Assembly: GCA_008682415.1 (NCBI GenBank)
Contig: VANK01000005.1
Span: 124,001 to 188,000 of the forward strand
From: Acidobacteria bacterium AB60
GTDB lineage: Bacteria > Acidobacteriota > Terriglobia > Terriglobales > Acidobacteriaceae
Length of the DNA stretch: 64,000 bases
Direction of reading: 5' to 3'
In this document: positions 25,322 to 33,313 of the stretch, one piece after another
Position numbering within the stretch: the stretch's first letter is position 1
Layout of the letters: each line of letters opens with the position of its first letter
Notes under the pieces: model-generated
What the model saw: only the letters and a program-made list of their open reading frames with translations
What the model was told of the DNA's origin: nothing
Database searches by the model: none
Position numbers and translations under genes: made by a program

Positions 25322-25344
25322 AGCGGCCAGAATGCCTGGCCGCT
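25322..25344 (-). terminator. Hairpin terminator after the six-heme cytochrome gene
   Basis: AGCGGCCAG and CTGGCCGCT form a perfect 9-bp stem with a five-base loop, 18 bases after the minus-strand stop of the NapC/NirT gene. The tail (TTCGTCTTTC) is only moderately T-rich. It would end the cytochrome transcript. Confidence 0.65.
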
Positions 25345-25362
25345 CTCTTCCCCTCCCCGGAG

Positions 25363-26835
25363 CTACTGCTGAATGCCGATGTCCGACAGCACCTTCGGCT
25401 TCGCCTCGTCCACAGCAAGCAGGTTGTGGCACGCGGCGCAGTCATTGGTGATCGACTTCTTGGCGTCCGCCGTGGAGTGGTCGCCGTCGTGGCAGCGGAA
25501 GCATCCCGGGTAACTCATATGCCCGATGTGATTGGGATGCGTTCCCCAGGTCACCTTCATCTCCGGAAAGACGTTATGCGTGAAGATGTACACCAGCCCC
25601 TCGCCCGCAGCCTTGATCTGCGCCGCCTTGGCCGCATACACGTCGGGATGCTCGCCGCGGTAGTACGCCTCCAGCTGCGCAGGAATCTTGGCCTGGGCCT
25701 CGTCGGTGGTCTTGTAGTCGGCCTTCAGCAGTTCCAGGCCCTTCTTGTGGATCCACGGCAGATCGGGACTGACCGCCCCTTCCGCCATCGCGCGATTCAG
25801 CGCGTCCTCGGCGGTCTGCATGGTGTGGGCTGCACGATTGTGGCAGTCGATGCAGTCCATCACCCGCCGTTCGCCTTTGGGCATCGCCCCCTTCAGGGCG
25901 GACGTGGTGAAGACCGTCTTCGATCCGTCGGCGTTGGTCTTCTCTACCCAGGGGATGCTGGTGCGCGTATCGTCAGTGTCGATGTACTCGATGTGGCCAA
26001 GGTGCACGCCGTGGATGCCGGTCAGGTGCGACAAGGAATCGCGTCCGCCTAGATGCAGCACCACCACGCTCTGCGTCTCGGTGTTCTTCTCGTCGTCGCC
26101 GAAGTTCGACTTGACCAGCAGCTTCTCTCCGATGAATCGCGCCGGCGTATGGCAGCCCTCGCAGATGTAGCGCGCCGGCCTCAGGTTCCTCACCGGGGAC
26201 GGAATGGGCGTGGGATACGTTGGAAGCAGTTTCGGCGCGAGCCCGGCCATGGGGCGCAGGGACACTTCCATCAGCTGCTTGGTGCCATTGACCTTCGCTT
26301 CAAAATAAGAGGTCGCGCCGGCGCCGATGTGGCAATCCACGCATGCCACGTGGGAATGGGCGGAGATCTGGTAAGCCGCATACTCGGGGTGCATCACGTG
26401 GCACGACTGCCCGCAGAACTGCGGTGAATCCATGTAGGCCGCCCCGCGATAGCTCGCCACCGACACCACCAGCAGGTTCACGATCGTGGCCATCAGCACG
26501 ATGTCCACGCCATGCCGGAAGATGCGATCGTTGAAGTCTACCTTGGGAAAGACCGCGGGCACTTCCCCGGCCTTCTTCAGGCTGCGCCGCCGCAGGTAGA
26601 TACCCACGGGAATCAACGCCAGCCCAAGAATGAAGATGGCGGGAAGGATCAGAAAGAAGATCAGGCCCAGGTAGGGATTCTCGTTGCTGCGCCCGACCAG
26701 TTCGAACAGCCAGTAGCCGATCATGGTGACGCCGGCCGCGGTGGTGATCGCGCCGCCGGCAAGACTCACCGGGTTATTGCCAAAAAACAGGGCAGGACGT
26801 ACCCAGTTCTCGCGAAAACGTTCCAGTGATGACAC
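25363..26835 (-). CDS. NapC/NirT-type multiheme inner-membrane cytochrome c (ImcH-like architecture)
   Basis: A 490-residue quinol-oxidising-type cytochrome. Three hydrophobic segments lie at about 27-48, 55-82 and 112-130. The periplasmic part follows, with six heme sites: one C-x3-C-H (FCGQSCHVM, about 143) and five C-x2-C-H (CVDCH, CEGCH, CIDCH, CFRCH, CAACH). Three spans with a NapC-like core and more than four hemes recall ImcH of Geobacter, which passes menaquinol electrons to periplasmic cytochromes; this parallel is inferred from architecture. It ends a minus-strand run of genes for a decaheme cytochrome, a barrel and two monoheme cytochromes. A hairpin lies just upstream and another just downstream. 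Confidence 0.9.
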   Translation of the reverse strand: MSSLERFRENWVRPALFFGNNPVSLAGGAITTAAGVTMIGYWLFELVGRSNENPYLGLIFFLILPAIFILGLALIPVGIYLRRRSLKKAGEVPAVFPKVDFNDRIFRHGVDIVLMATIVNLLVVSVASYRGAAYMDSPQFCGQSCHVMHPEYAAYQISAHSHVACVDCHIGAGATSYFEAKVNGTKQLMEVSLRPMAGLAPKLLPTYPTPIPSPVRNLRPARYICEGCHTPARFIGEKLLVKSNFGDDEKNTETQSVVVLHLGGRDSLSHLTGIHGVHLGHIEYIDTDDTRTSIPWVEKTNADGSKTVFTTSALKGAMPKGERRVMDCIDCHNRAAHTMQTAEDALNRAMAEGAVSPDLPWIHKKGLELLKADYKTTDEAQAKIPAQLEAYYRGEHPDVYAAKAAQIKAAGEGLVYIFTHNVFPEMKVTWGTHPNHIGHMSYPGCFRCHDGDHSTADAKKSITNDCAACHNLLAVDEAKPKVLSDIGIQQ

Positions 26836-26855
26836 AGTGACCCCCAGGTCCCCAT

Positions 26856-26914
26856 AAAAGATGACCCGCCATACCCCTCACGAAGTGGGCCTTCGTGGGG
26901 TGGAGTGCGGCGGG
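26856..26914 (-). terminator. Long hairpin with T-run between monoheme cytochrome and NapC/NirT gene
   Basis: On the minus strand a stem of GGCGGG/CCCGCC closes an inner stem in which CTTCGTG pairs with CACGAAG around a five-base loop; a TCTTTTA run follows at about 26859-26854. It stands about 20 bases upstream of the NapC/NirT start, so it may be a partial terminator or a processing site that tunes the ratio of the cytochromes. Confidence 0.55.
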
Positions 26915-26945
26915 CCTTACGACATATCCAAGAGCCCGTTGACGT

Positions 26946-27254
26946 CTACTTCAGAGTGCGAAAGTACGTGACCACATCCTTGATCTGCGCGTCACTCAGC
27001 TTGCCCGTAAAAGGCTTCATCTTGCCTTTGCCATTCTTCACGGACTCGATCTGTTCCTTCTCCGTGGTCTTGTACTCGGCTGCCGGCTTCACATTCATCA
27101 TCTTGGCAATACCCGCGTTGGGCGTGCCCGTAGCGCCATGGCAGCTCTGGCAGTTGGCTTTGTAAATCGCCTCGCCGGAGTCGGCGAAGCTCACGGCGCT
27201 GCCTAGAAGTACCACCACGGCCAGCACCACCTGTGAACGAAGTCCCTTGGTCAT
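26946..27254 (-). CDS. Small monoheme c-type cytochrome (1)
   Basis: A 102-residue periplasmic class I cytochrome c. A signal peptide (VVLAVVVLLGSAVSFA) precedes a single heme site CQSCHG near residue 40, and a distal Met is likely in GKGKMKPF. The C-terminal helix (DAQIKDVVTYFRTL) is typical. The start at 27254 has GAAGGAG about nine bases upstream. It is clearly paralogous to the next upstream gene (about half the residues identical), indicating a tandem duplication. In context it would shuttle electrons across the periplasm between the NapC/NirT protein and the decaheme cytochrome. Confidence 0.9.
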   Translation of the reverse strand: MTKGLRSQVVLAVVVLLGSAVSFADSGEAIYKANCQSCHGATGTPNAGIAKMMNVKPAAEYKTTEKEQIESVKNGKGKMKPFTGKLSDAQIKDVVTYFRTLK

Positions 27255-27345
27255 TGCAAATTTCTCCTTCGAAATACTGCGGCCGGATTCCGCATTTCTC
27301 CGGCCTGGGGATGATACCGAACGCATCTTCTCCCGGCGCACCAAT

Positions 27346-27382
27346 AAAAACGGGCCGGGAAGATATGCCTGTTCACGGCCCG
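27346..27382 (-). terminator. Intrinsic terminator between the two monoheme cytochrome genes
   Basis: On the minus strand CGGGCCG (27382-27376) pairs with CGGCCCG (27357-27351) and is followed by TTTTTATT. It lies 30 bases after the stop of the upstream monoheme cytochrome gene, so transcripts from the decaheme promoter probably end here in part. Confidence 0.75.
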
Positions 27383-27411
27383 AATCGTTCTTCAGATGTA
27401 CCGGGTCGTGC

Positions 27412-27723
27412 TTACTTCAAGAAGGTGCGGAAGTATGCGACCGCATCCTTGATCTGGGCATCTGTCAGCTTGTCTTTGTACGGCTTCATCTTGCCCATGC
27501 CGTTCTTCGTGGCCGCAATCATCTCGGCTTCCGTGAACTTCTTTACCTCCGGATCCGAGATCGGTTTCACCTTCATCGACTTCCCCGCGGGCGAGTCCGC
27601 CATACCCGTGGCGCCATGGCACATCTGGCACTTCGTCTTGTAGATGTCGGCGCCCTGCGCTGTTGCCGCGATAGTGGTCACCGAAAGAACTGCCAGAAGC
27701 GCCATTCCCGTTCTGATCTTCAT
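27412..27723 (-). CDS. Small monoheme c-type cytochrome (2)
   Basis: A 103-residue periplasmic cytochrome c with signal peptide MKIRTGMALLAVLSVTTIAA, one heme site CQMCHG near residue 34, a distal-Met candidate in GMGKMKPY, and the C-terminal helix DAQIKDAVAYFRTFL. AAAGGAG lies eight bases upstream of the ATG. It follows the barrel gene by 79 bases and is ended by an intrinsic terminator. Same probable role as its paralogue: a soluble periplasmic electron carrier. Confidence 0.9.
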   Translation of the reverse strand: MKIRTGMALLAVLSVTTIAATAQGADIYKTKCQMCHGATGMADSPAGKSMKVKPISDPEVKKFTEAEMIAATKNGMGKMKPYKDKLTDAQIKDAVAYFRTFLK

Positions 27724-27802
27724 GCGTAATCTCCTTTCGTCCTTGCTCGTGCGAGATTCGTATGCGGTGGCCCCGGGTGCTGTTCGCGCCCGGAGCCCTC
27801 TC

Positions 27803-30408
27803 TCAGAACTCGTAGTGCACTCCCAGGGTTACGTTGTTGGCGTGGAAGTTCCGCGGTGCCGTCAATCCCGAAGAGGCGATCGAACGGCCCGTCGGCTGGG
27901 CGAATGAAGCGCAGGGCGCAACCGTCGCCGTGGCCGATACCGTAGTGCTGCAATACTGGGCTCCGGAAGGTCCACCCTCGCCGTAGCCGTAGTAGTTGTA
28001 CTCCCCCTTCCACGTCATCTTGGGGCTGACCTTCCAGGAGACGTTGGCAAAGGGCGACTGATACGTGGACACCAGCGAACCCGCCACATCGCGAGCATCG
28101 TTGAAGAATCGGTCGCCGTTGACCGCGCTCACCCGATAGCCCAGGTTTGTCTGCACCTTCCGATTGGGCGAAACATTCACCGCAACCGTTCCGTACTGCG
28201 TCGGGGCATTCACGTAGTCGCGCGCGAAGAAGTCCACCAGCGTGTTGGTTCCTCTCGCGAAGACTCCGGGGCAGACCGTGGCCTTCCCGTTAAACAGGGC
28301 CGCCGCTCCAGGCAGAGTCGACGACGCGCCGGTGGTGTAGCAGATGTTGGTGGCCGTGTATACATCGGTGTAGCCGTAGCTGAAGTCAAGCCCGAACTTC
28401 TCGTTCGGCGCCAGCATTGCACCCACCGTCGCGATCCGGGTGTAGTCGATGTGATTGATGGGACCGTAGTACTCCGCCTCGCCGGCCGCAACCGCATCCA
28501 GGTTGTTGCTGGTATTGTTGTGCCGCTCGCGATCGTTGAAGGCCGCCGTGATGGTGGCCCAGGGCCGCGGCTTGTAGGCGCTGCGGATCTTGTACTGTTT
28601 GAACTGCCGGGCGCCGACCGAGGTGAAAGCGTTGTCGAAGTAACCGATCTCCACGCTGCCGTTCACGTTCCAGTTGTTGGTCACGCGATAAGCCGCGCCC
28701 AGAATGCCGGCGTTTTCGTTGATGGTGACCAGGCCGTTGACCGGGTCCGCCAGGGCTGCGGGTATCGGCACATTATGCGGAACACCCTGGGTGATATCGT
28801 GCGTGCCATACCGGTAGGTCAAAGACAGCGTAGTGCGCGGCGACGGCTCCCAGCTCGCGGTCAGGTTGTTGGTCAGGAACATCTGCCCGAAGAAGTTGTA
28901 CGTCAGAAAACCGTTGATGCCGTGCGGCAATGCCTGCGCATGCCCGCTGGTCAGCGGCCCGCTGTAGTTGATGGTCATGTTGCCGGTGGAGTTCTTGGTA
29001 TCGTTCGGCGTCGCCAGCGTGCTCGCGATCGGCACATTGGAGTAGCCGGGCTCCTGCGCATTCGAGAAGTTCGCCTGGTCTGAGAGCGTGAACGTCGGCG
29101 TCGCTGCCAGATAAACCCATAATCGGCCGCGATGACGGCGCGGTGTGCCCGCGCATAGCCGTTATACGTGATCTGGCGAACCGCGCCCATCAGCCCCTGA
29201 ACACCCTCATAGTAGTGCGACAGATCCATGTTGCCGGTGGTATAGCGAACGTTTCCGTTCATCGTCACGTTCTTGATGCTCGAGCTCTGCAGCCGGAGGA
29301 TCTCCGTCGGCGAGGTCACGCGCGTGGGTTGGGAACGCATGTAGCTGGTCACCACCGAGCAGGCCGGGTTGATGACCGGCAGCGGAGACGCGCCGACCTG
29401 CGGGGCCGTAAAGATGGTCCATGTGGTGGAGTTGGTGTAGGCAGCGCCCATGCTGGTGGTGTTGCAGCCGCCGATGCCGTAGGGCGTCTGGCTGTCCCAG
29501 TTGCCAATCGCCACGCGCCGGCCGTCCGCTTCCTGCGCCACCAGGGTGCTCGGCGCCAGCATGAAGTAGGAGTCCGCCTTGTACCGGCTGACCTGCTCTT
29601 CAAAGATGAGCCGCGTGCCCTGCACCGGCTTCCACTCCAGCGAACCGCTGAAGTCATCGATGCTGTTGCGCTGGTAGTTGCTCAACAGGGCATCATACTT
29701 CGCGATGGTGTAGCTGGGACTCAGGCTGGGCCCCTCGAAGTTATACCGCGAATAGCCCACGCGCGCCGTCCACGTGGAGAGCGGATACAACGTCAGGCTG
29801 GTGTCGGTCATGCGCCGCGCGGAGTTGAACATCACCGGCGACTGCGTGACCGGCCCCCAGGCAAAGGTCCCGGTAGGCGCCTTCGACGGGCCAATAGGAA
29901 TCTTGTTGGGCACGATGTTGGGATTGCCAAGCAGATCGTAGTCGAAGTACTGGCGATCGCGGCGGAACAGTCCGCTGAACTCGTAGATCTTGCCTTTGTG
30001 GAAGGTGACCTTGGCGAACGTGTAGGGATCACCGCCCAACCCGCTGGCATATGCCTGAAACGCATCCACGATGGTGTTCTTGGTGCCCGGCAGGGCGCGC
30101 AGTTCGAAGGTCTCGCCCAGAATGCGCGGGCCGGAGCTCTGGTTCACCAACGTGTTGTACATGGCCGGGCTGCCGATGACATTGGTCATGTGGCCGCCCA
30201 GGTCCACCGCCTCGTGGACCGTATAGCCCGCCGGCACCGACATGGACGCATACGGCTCCGGGATGGGATTGCCGGGAGCGGGCGCCTGGGCCCGCATCAT
30301 CCCCGTCATCATCGCAAGAACGGCAAGCCCCAGTGCTCCCGCGGCGGCCTTCCTGATCGCGCCGCGGCGTTGCATCGGCTGCCGATCGTATTTGCCTGTG
30401 TTCGTCAT
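27803..30408 (-). pseudogene. MtrB/PioB-like outer-membrane beta-barrel, interrupted by a one-base frameshift
   Basis: Two reading frames together give one protein of about 868 residues. The N-terminal part (30408 to about 29118) has a signal peptide and strand-rich sequence (YFDYDLLGNPN, WTARVGYSRYNFEG, LEWKPVQGTRLIFEEQ). The C-terminal part (about 29118 to 27803) continues as barrel (TTLSLTYRYGTHDI, FGLDFSYGYTDV) and ends in VTLGVHYEF, a classic terminal aromatic. Adding one G to a GGG run at 29116-29118 joins the frames into ADYGVYLAATPTF. It follows the decaheme gene by 64 bases, as MtrB follows MtrA. It would hold the decaheme protein in the outer membrane. Sequencing error or true mutation cannot be told apart here. 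Confidence 0.78.
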
Positions 30409-30472
30409 ATGAAGCCTCACTTGAAAGTCGTTTCTTTCGTCGAAACCCTGCATGGAATGCATCACCGTCTCC

Positions 30473-31429
30473 TCAGCGAATGAATGCCTGGCTGAGATTC
30501 GAGCCGTGAATCATGGTGTGGCAGCTGATGCAGGGCGTGGAGCTCGCGGAGCCCTGGCCCAGACCGTGCACCGCGCCCTCGGCAACCGGGCTGTGGCACT
30601 GGTTGCACAGCGTGGTGATGCTCGCCATGTTCAGCAGGCGCGCATTCTGCGAGCCGTGCGGCGTATGGCAGCCCACGCATCCCTCGGCGCGCACCGCCGC
30701 ATGCTCGAACACGAACGGGCCGCGGGTCTCCATGTGGCACTTGGTGCAGACCGCGTTCTGATCGGCCGTGGACTTCAGGTTGCTCTTGCCAAACGTTCCG
30801 TGCGGATCGTGGCAGTCGGAGCAGGAGACCACGCCTTCATTCACCTTGTGATGAAAGGCCATGCTGAACTGCGGCTTCTGATCGCCGTGGCACGTGAAGC
30901 AAAGATTGGGCTGCGCGGTCTTGAGCAGCTCTGCTTTCTCTTCGCTCTGGTGAATGCTGTGGCAGCTGATGCAGCTCACATTCGCCTTGGCATGGGCCGA
31001 GCGATCGAAGTTGGCATGCTGGCCGGCGTGGCAGCTCAGGCAGCGCTCGTCCACCGCCTTGGCGCTTCCCTTGCCGGGGTTGAAGATCTTTGACGTGTCG
31101 CCGCCGCCCTCCACGTGCGCTTTGCCGGCGCCGTGGCAGTTTTCGCAGGTGATGCCGTTCTTGCCGTGCATCATCGCCATCTTGCTGTGCGGATTGTCAC
31201 CAAACTTCTTCGAGACATCTTCGTGACAGGTGGCGCAGGTCTCCGAACCAACGAAGTCCGAAGCCGCGGGCTGTTTCACCTGCTTGTCGACTGGCTTGGC
31301 GCCCGGTGCTGCCAGCGCAAAGGAGCTCAACAGCAAAGCCCCAAGGAGAAAAAGAAAATACTGCAGCCCGGGTCTGCTCCCCCGCGCCGCTTGACTCGGA
31401 ATCGTCGTCACTGGCCTACCTCTATGCAT
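30473..31429 (-). CDS. DmsE/MtrA-type decaheme c-type cytochrome
   Basis: A 318-residue periplasmic decaheme cytochrome. A signal peptide (YFLFLLGALLLSSFALA) is followed by exactly ten C-x2-C-H sites, evenly spread from about residue 65 to 305 (CATCH, CENCH, CLSCH, CISCH, CFTCH, CSDCH, CTKCH, CVGCH, CNQCH, CISCH). Length, heme number and the CSDCHDPHG segment match DmsE/MtrA proteins, which sit inside an MtrB-type barrel and pass electrons through the outer membrane. The start could be ATG 31429 or GTG 31411, which has AGAGG seven bases upstream. It is the promoter-proximal gene of the cluster; a Crp/Fnr-type palindrome lies about 180 bases upstream. Confidence 0.93.
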   Translation of the reverse strand: MHRGRPVTTIPSQAARGSRPGLQYFLFLLGALLLSSFALAAPGAKPVDKQVKQPAASDFVGSETCATCHEDVSKKFGDNPHSKMAMMHGKNGITCENCHGAGKAHVEGGGDTSKIFNPGKGSAKAVDERCLSCHAGQHANFDRSAHAKANVSCISCHSIHQSEEKAELLKTAQPNLCFTCHGDQKPQFSMAFHHKVNEGVVSCSDCHDPHGTFGKSNLKSTADQNAVCTKCHMETRGPFVFEHAAVRAEGCVGCHTPHGSQNARLLNMASITTLCNQCHSPVAEGAVHGLGQGSASSTPCISCHTMIHGSNLSQAFIR

Positions 31430-31897
31430 GAGAACCGCCTTGCATCATCACGTGCCCTTCTGAGCCCCTTGCTTGCCCCTGGACCGAAGACGCCGCACCA
31501 GAAGGAGAACGGCATAGGTCGATTGAGTGAAGACTCCGCGGAGCAATGTTCCTGTGCGGAGAATCACTTCATGCGCCGAGATTACGATTGGTCGATTTCC
31601 GCAGGCGGTGATGCTTATCACAACCCATGAGGCTTCGCGTGGATTTCTTCTACTCTGGCTCACATTCAGGCGCCATAAGAGCCTTTCCTTGCCGTGCAAT
31701 GGCGCCTCGTGCCCCAGGATTCTTTGTGTCGTGCGCCCGTAACATCCGTGAGCCCCATCACATTCCGAATGCAGAACGCGGGTGGACACTGGCTGCAAGA
31801 AATTCTTCATGGGCCCAAATGCCGGATTGATTTTGCCTGCGCCCCTCGAGGGAAGAATGAGCCGAGGAACGCTTCGCCTGCGGGAGTAAACGCAACA
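31430..31897. other. 468-bp divergent regulatory region between decaheme and Crp/Fnr genes
   Basis: Carries the promoters of the cytochrome cluster (minus) and of the regulator (plus). The only clear element I see is the palindrome at 31608-31621. The plus-strand frame is open upstream of the regulator start, but the added sequence has no protein-like features. Confidence 0.6.
31608..31621. promoter_or_regulatory. Crp/Fnr-type palindrome GTGAT-N4-ATCAC
   Basis: GTGATGCTTATCAC is a perfect inverted repeat with the four-base spacer of Crp/Fnr sites. It matches the CRP core and differs from the FNR consensus (TTGAT-N4-ATCAA) only at the outermost base of each arm. It lies between the decaheme gene and a Crp/Fnr regulator gene, about 187 bases from the former and 276 from the latter. 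Confidence 0.75.
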
Positions 31898-32647
31898 ATG
31901 GCGGACGGACAACAAATCGCGATCGCGCCTCCGCGGCGCAGGGCCGTCAACCGGCCTTCTCCCATTGGCTGTGCCGCCTGCACCAACCGGCGGCCCGGCT
32001 GGTTCTGTTCGCTCGGAAGCGCCGTCCTGGCCGACCTCGAACTCGCCACCACCACCATCTCCATCCCCGCGCAGGCGCCGCTGTTTACCCAGGGCGAGGA
32101 CGCCCGCTGCCTGTATCTGATCTGCAGCGGGTACATCAAGCTGACGGCGGGGCACAGTCGCGATCGCGAAATGATTGTGCGGGTAGCTGGACCCGGCTCA
32201 ATGCTGGGCCTCTACGCCATTCTGTCGCACGGCGTCTACGAGGTCTCAGCGGAGTCTCTCACCGCCGCGCAGCTGCGCCCGGTGGAGCGCGACCGCTTCC
32301 AGAATTTCCTGCGCGCTCACAAGGAAGCCCAGATGCGCGCCGTGCAGTGCATCTGCCAGGAATATCGCTTTGCTTTGCAGGATGCCTGCCGCATCGCACT
32401 TGCGGAAACGGTCGCGGGAAGGCTAGGCCGCCTGCTGTTGGAGCTCGGCCATCAGATCGGAGAGCGCATCGACGGCGGATTCCGCTTCCCGCTCCTGCTC
32501 ACGCATGAAGAGATGGCGTCCATGACCTGCACCACCCGCGAGACCGTTACCCGCACCCTGGGCCAGTTCCGCAAGGACGGATGGATCTCCACCGAAGACG
32601 CGATCGTCACCCTCCACAAGCCCGACGAGTTGCAGGCCCTGGTCTGA
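31898..32647 (+). CDS. Crp/Fnr family transcriptional regulator
   Basis: A 249-residue regulator. The cyclic-nucleotide-binding-like beta-roll (about 45-130) has LFTQGEDARCLYLICSGYIKL and GSMLGLYAILS; the C-terminal winged helix has THEEMASMTCTTRETVTRTL (recognition helix near 215). The N-terminus carries CAACTNRRPGWFC (C-x2-C-x8-C), with further Cys in the roll (CLYLIC). This is reminiscent of FNR iron-sulphur sensors, though the spacing differs from C-x2-C-x5-C, so oxygen or redox sensing is possible but unproven. The conserved cAMP-contact residues of CRP are not evident. It is divergent from the cytochrome cluster, which it probably controls. The start at 31898 is preferred over the open frame upstream. 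Confidence 0.9.
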   Translation: MADGQQIAIAPPRRRAVNRPSPIGCAACTNRRPGWFCSLGSAVLADLELATTTISIPAQAPLFTQGEDARCLYLICSGYIKLTAGHSRDREMIVRVAGPGSMLGLYAILSHGVYEVSAESLTAAQLRPVERDRFQNFLRAHKEAQMRAVQCICQEYRFALQDACRIALAETVAGRLGRLLLELGHQIGERIDGGFRFPLLLTHEEMASMTCTTRETVTRTLGQFRKDGWISTEDAIVTLHKPDELQALV

Positions 32648-32710
32648 CCCTCCGGTTTCTCCCATGCTTCCAGACGCCTCGGATTTCAGTCCAAGGACTA
32701 GAATGGAAGC

Positions 32711-33310
32711 ATGGGAGTTCCCACGCAAATGAAGTTGCAATCTGCTCTCGTGGCTGCTGTTCTGCTGCCCTGCTGCACTGTCTTTGCCCAGAGTCCCGCG
32801 CCCGCGGGAGGCGCGCGCGTCGCCGCCACCGCTACCACCACTGACAATCCTGAGATTCATGAGTTCCAGAAGATCGAGGACAACTGGTCCGGCGCCATCA
32901 ATGGCCGCGATCAGTATGGGCTCGAGCTGGTGCTCTCGCCATTGTTCGTCGATATCTCGGCGTCCGGCGACGTCACCACGCGCAACCAGCAGGTCGCGCA
33001 GGTAATCAATGGAGACGACAAGACGCTGCATCTCGATCAGCGCGTGATCACGGTGCGCATGCTGGGCGATGTGGCCGTCGCCAATGGAACCTACGTGCTG
33101 CACCACAAGACAAGCGCCGGGCCCATGGACGAGAAGGGCATCTTTACGCACGTGTACCAGCGCGCGCGCAACAGCTGGCTCTGCGTGAACTCGCAGCGCA
33201 CGGTGCTGCGCGAAGACGGACCGGCCGGCAAGGCGAAGAAGAAATCGTCGTCAGATGCGGAGATGCCGTTCCACATTCCGCTGTTCACCAAGAGCGACAA
33301 GAGCCAGTAG
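32711..33310 (+). CDS. Exported NTF2-like (DUF4440/SnoaL type) protein
   Basis: A protein of about 199 residues with a signal peptide (LQSALVAAVLLPCCTVFAQ). The mature part resembles the NTF2-like fold of DUF4440 proteins: IHEFQKIEDNWSGAINGRD, DISASGDVTTRNQQVAQV, RMLGDVAVANGTYVLHH and FTHVYQRARNSWLCVNSQRT. The final 30 residues are Lys/Ser-rich. Function is unknown; such domains serve as small-ligand pockets or enzymes. An alternative start at 32729 removes six residues. It is convergent with mnmG, with three bases between the stops. Confidence 0.8.
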   Translation: MGVPTQMKLQSALVAAVLLPCCTVFAQSPAPAGGARVAATATTTDNPEIHEFQKIEDNWSGAINGRDQYGLELVLSPLFVDISASGDVTTRNQQVAQVINGDDKTLHLDQRVITVRMLGDVAVANGTYVLHHKTSAGPMDEKGIFTHVYQRARNSWLCVNSQRTVLREDGPAGKAKKKSSSDAEMPFHIPLFTKSDKSQ

Positions 33311-33313
33311 CGC

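Noticed and set aside
27803..30408. TonB-dependent receptor as an alternative for the barrel gene
   Set aside because: No TonB box, plug domain or N-terminal carboxypeptidase-like domain is seen, and the position next to a decaheme cytochrome fits MtrB/PioB better; a formal search would settle it.
29143..30483. 446-codon plus-strand open frame across the barrel gene
   Set aside because: Antisense shadow; the minus strand has a signal peptide and barrel-like sequence in operon with the decaheme gene.
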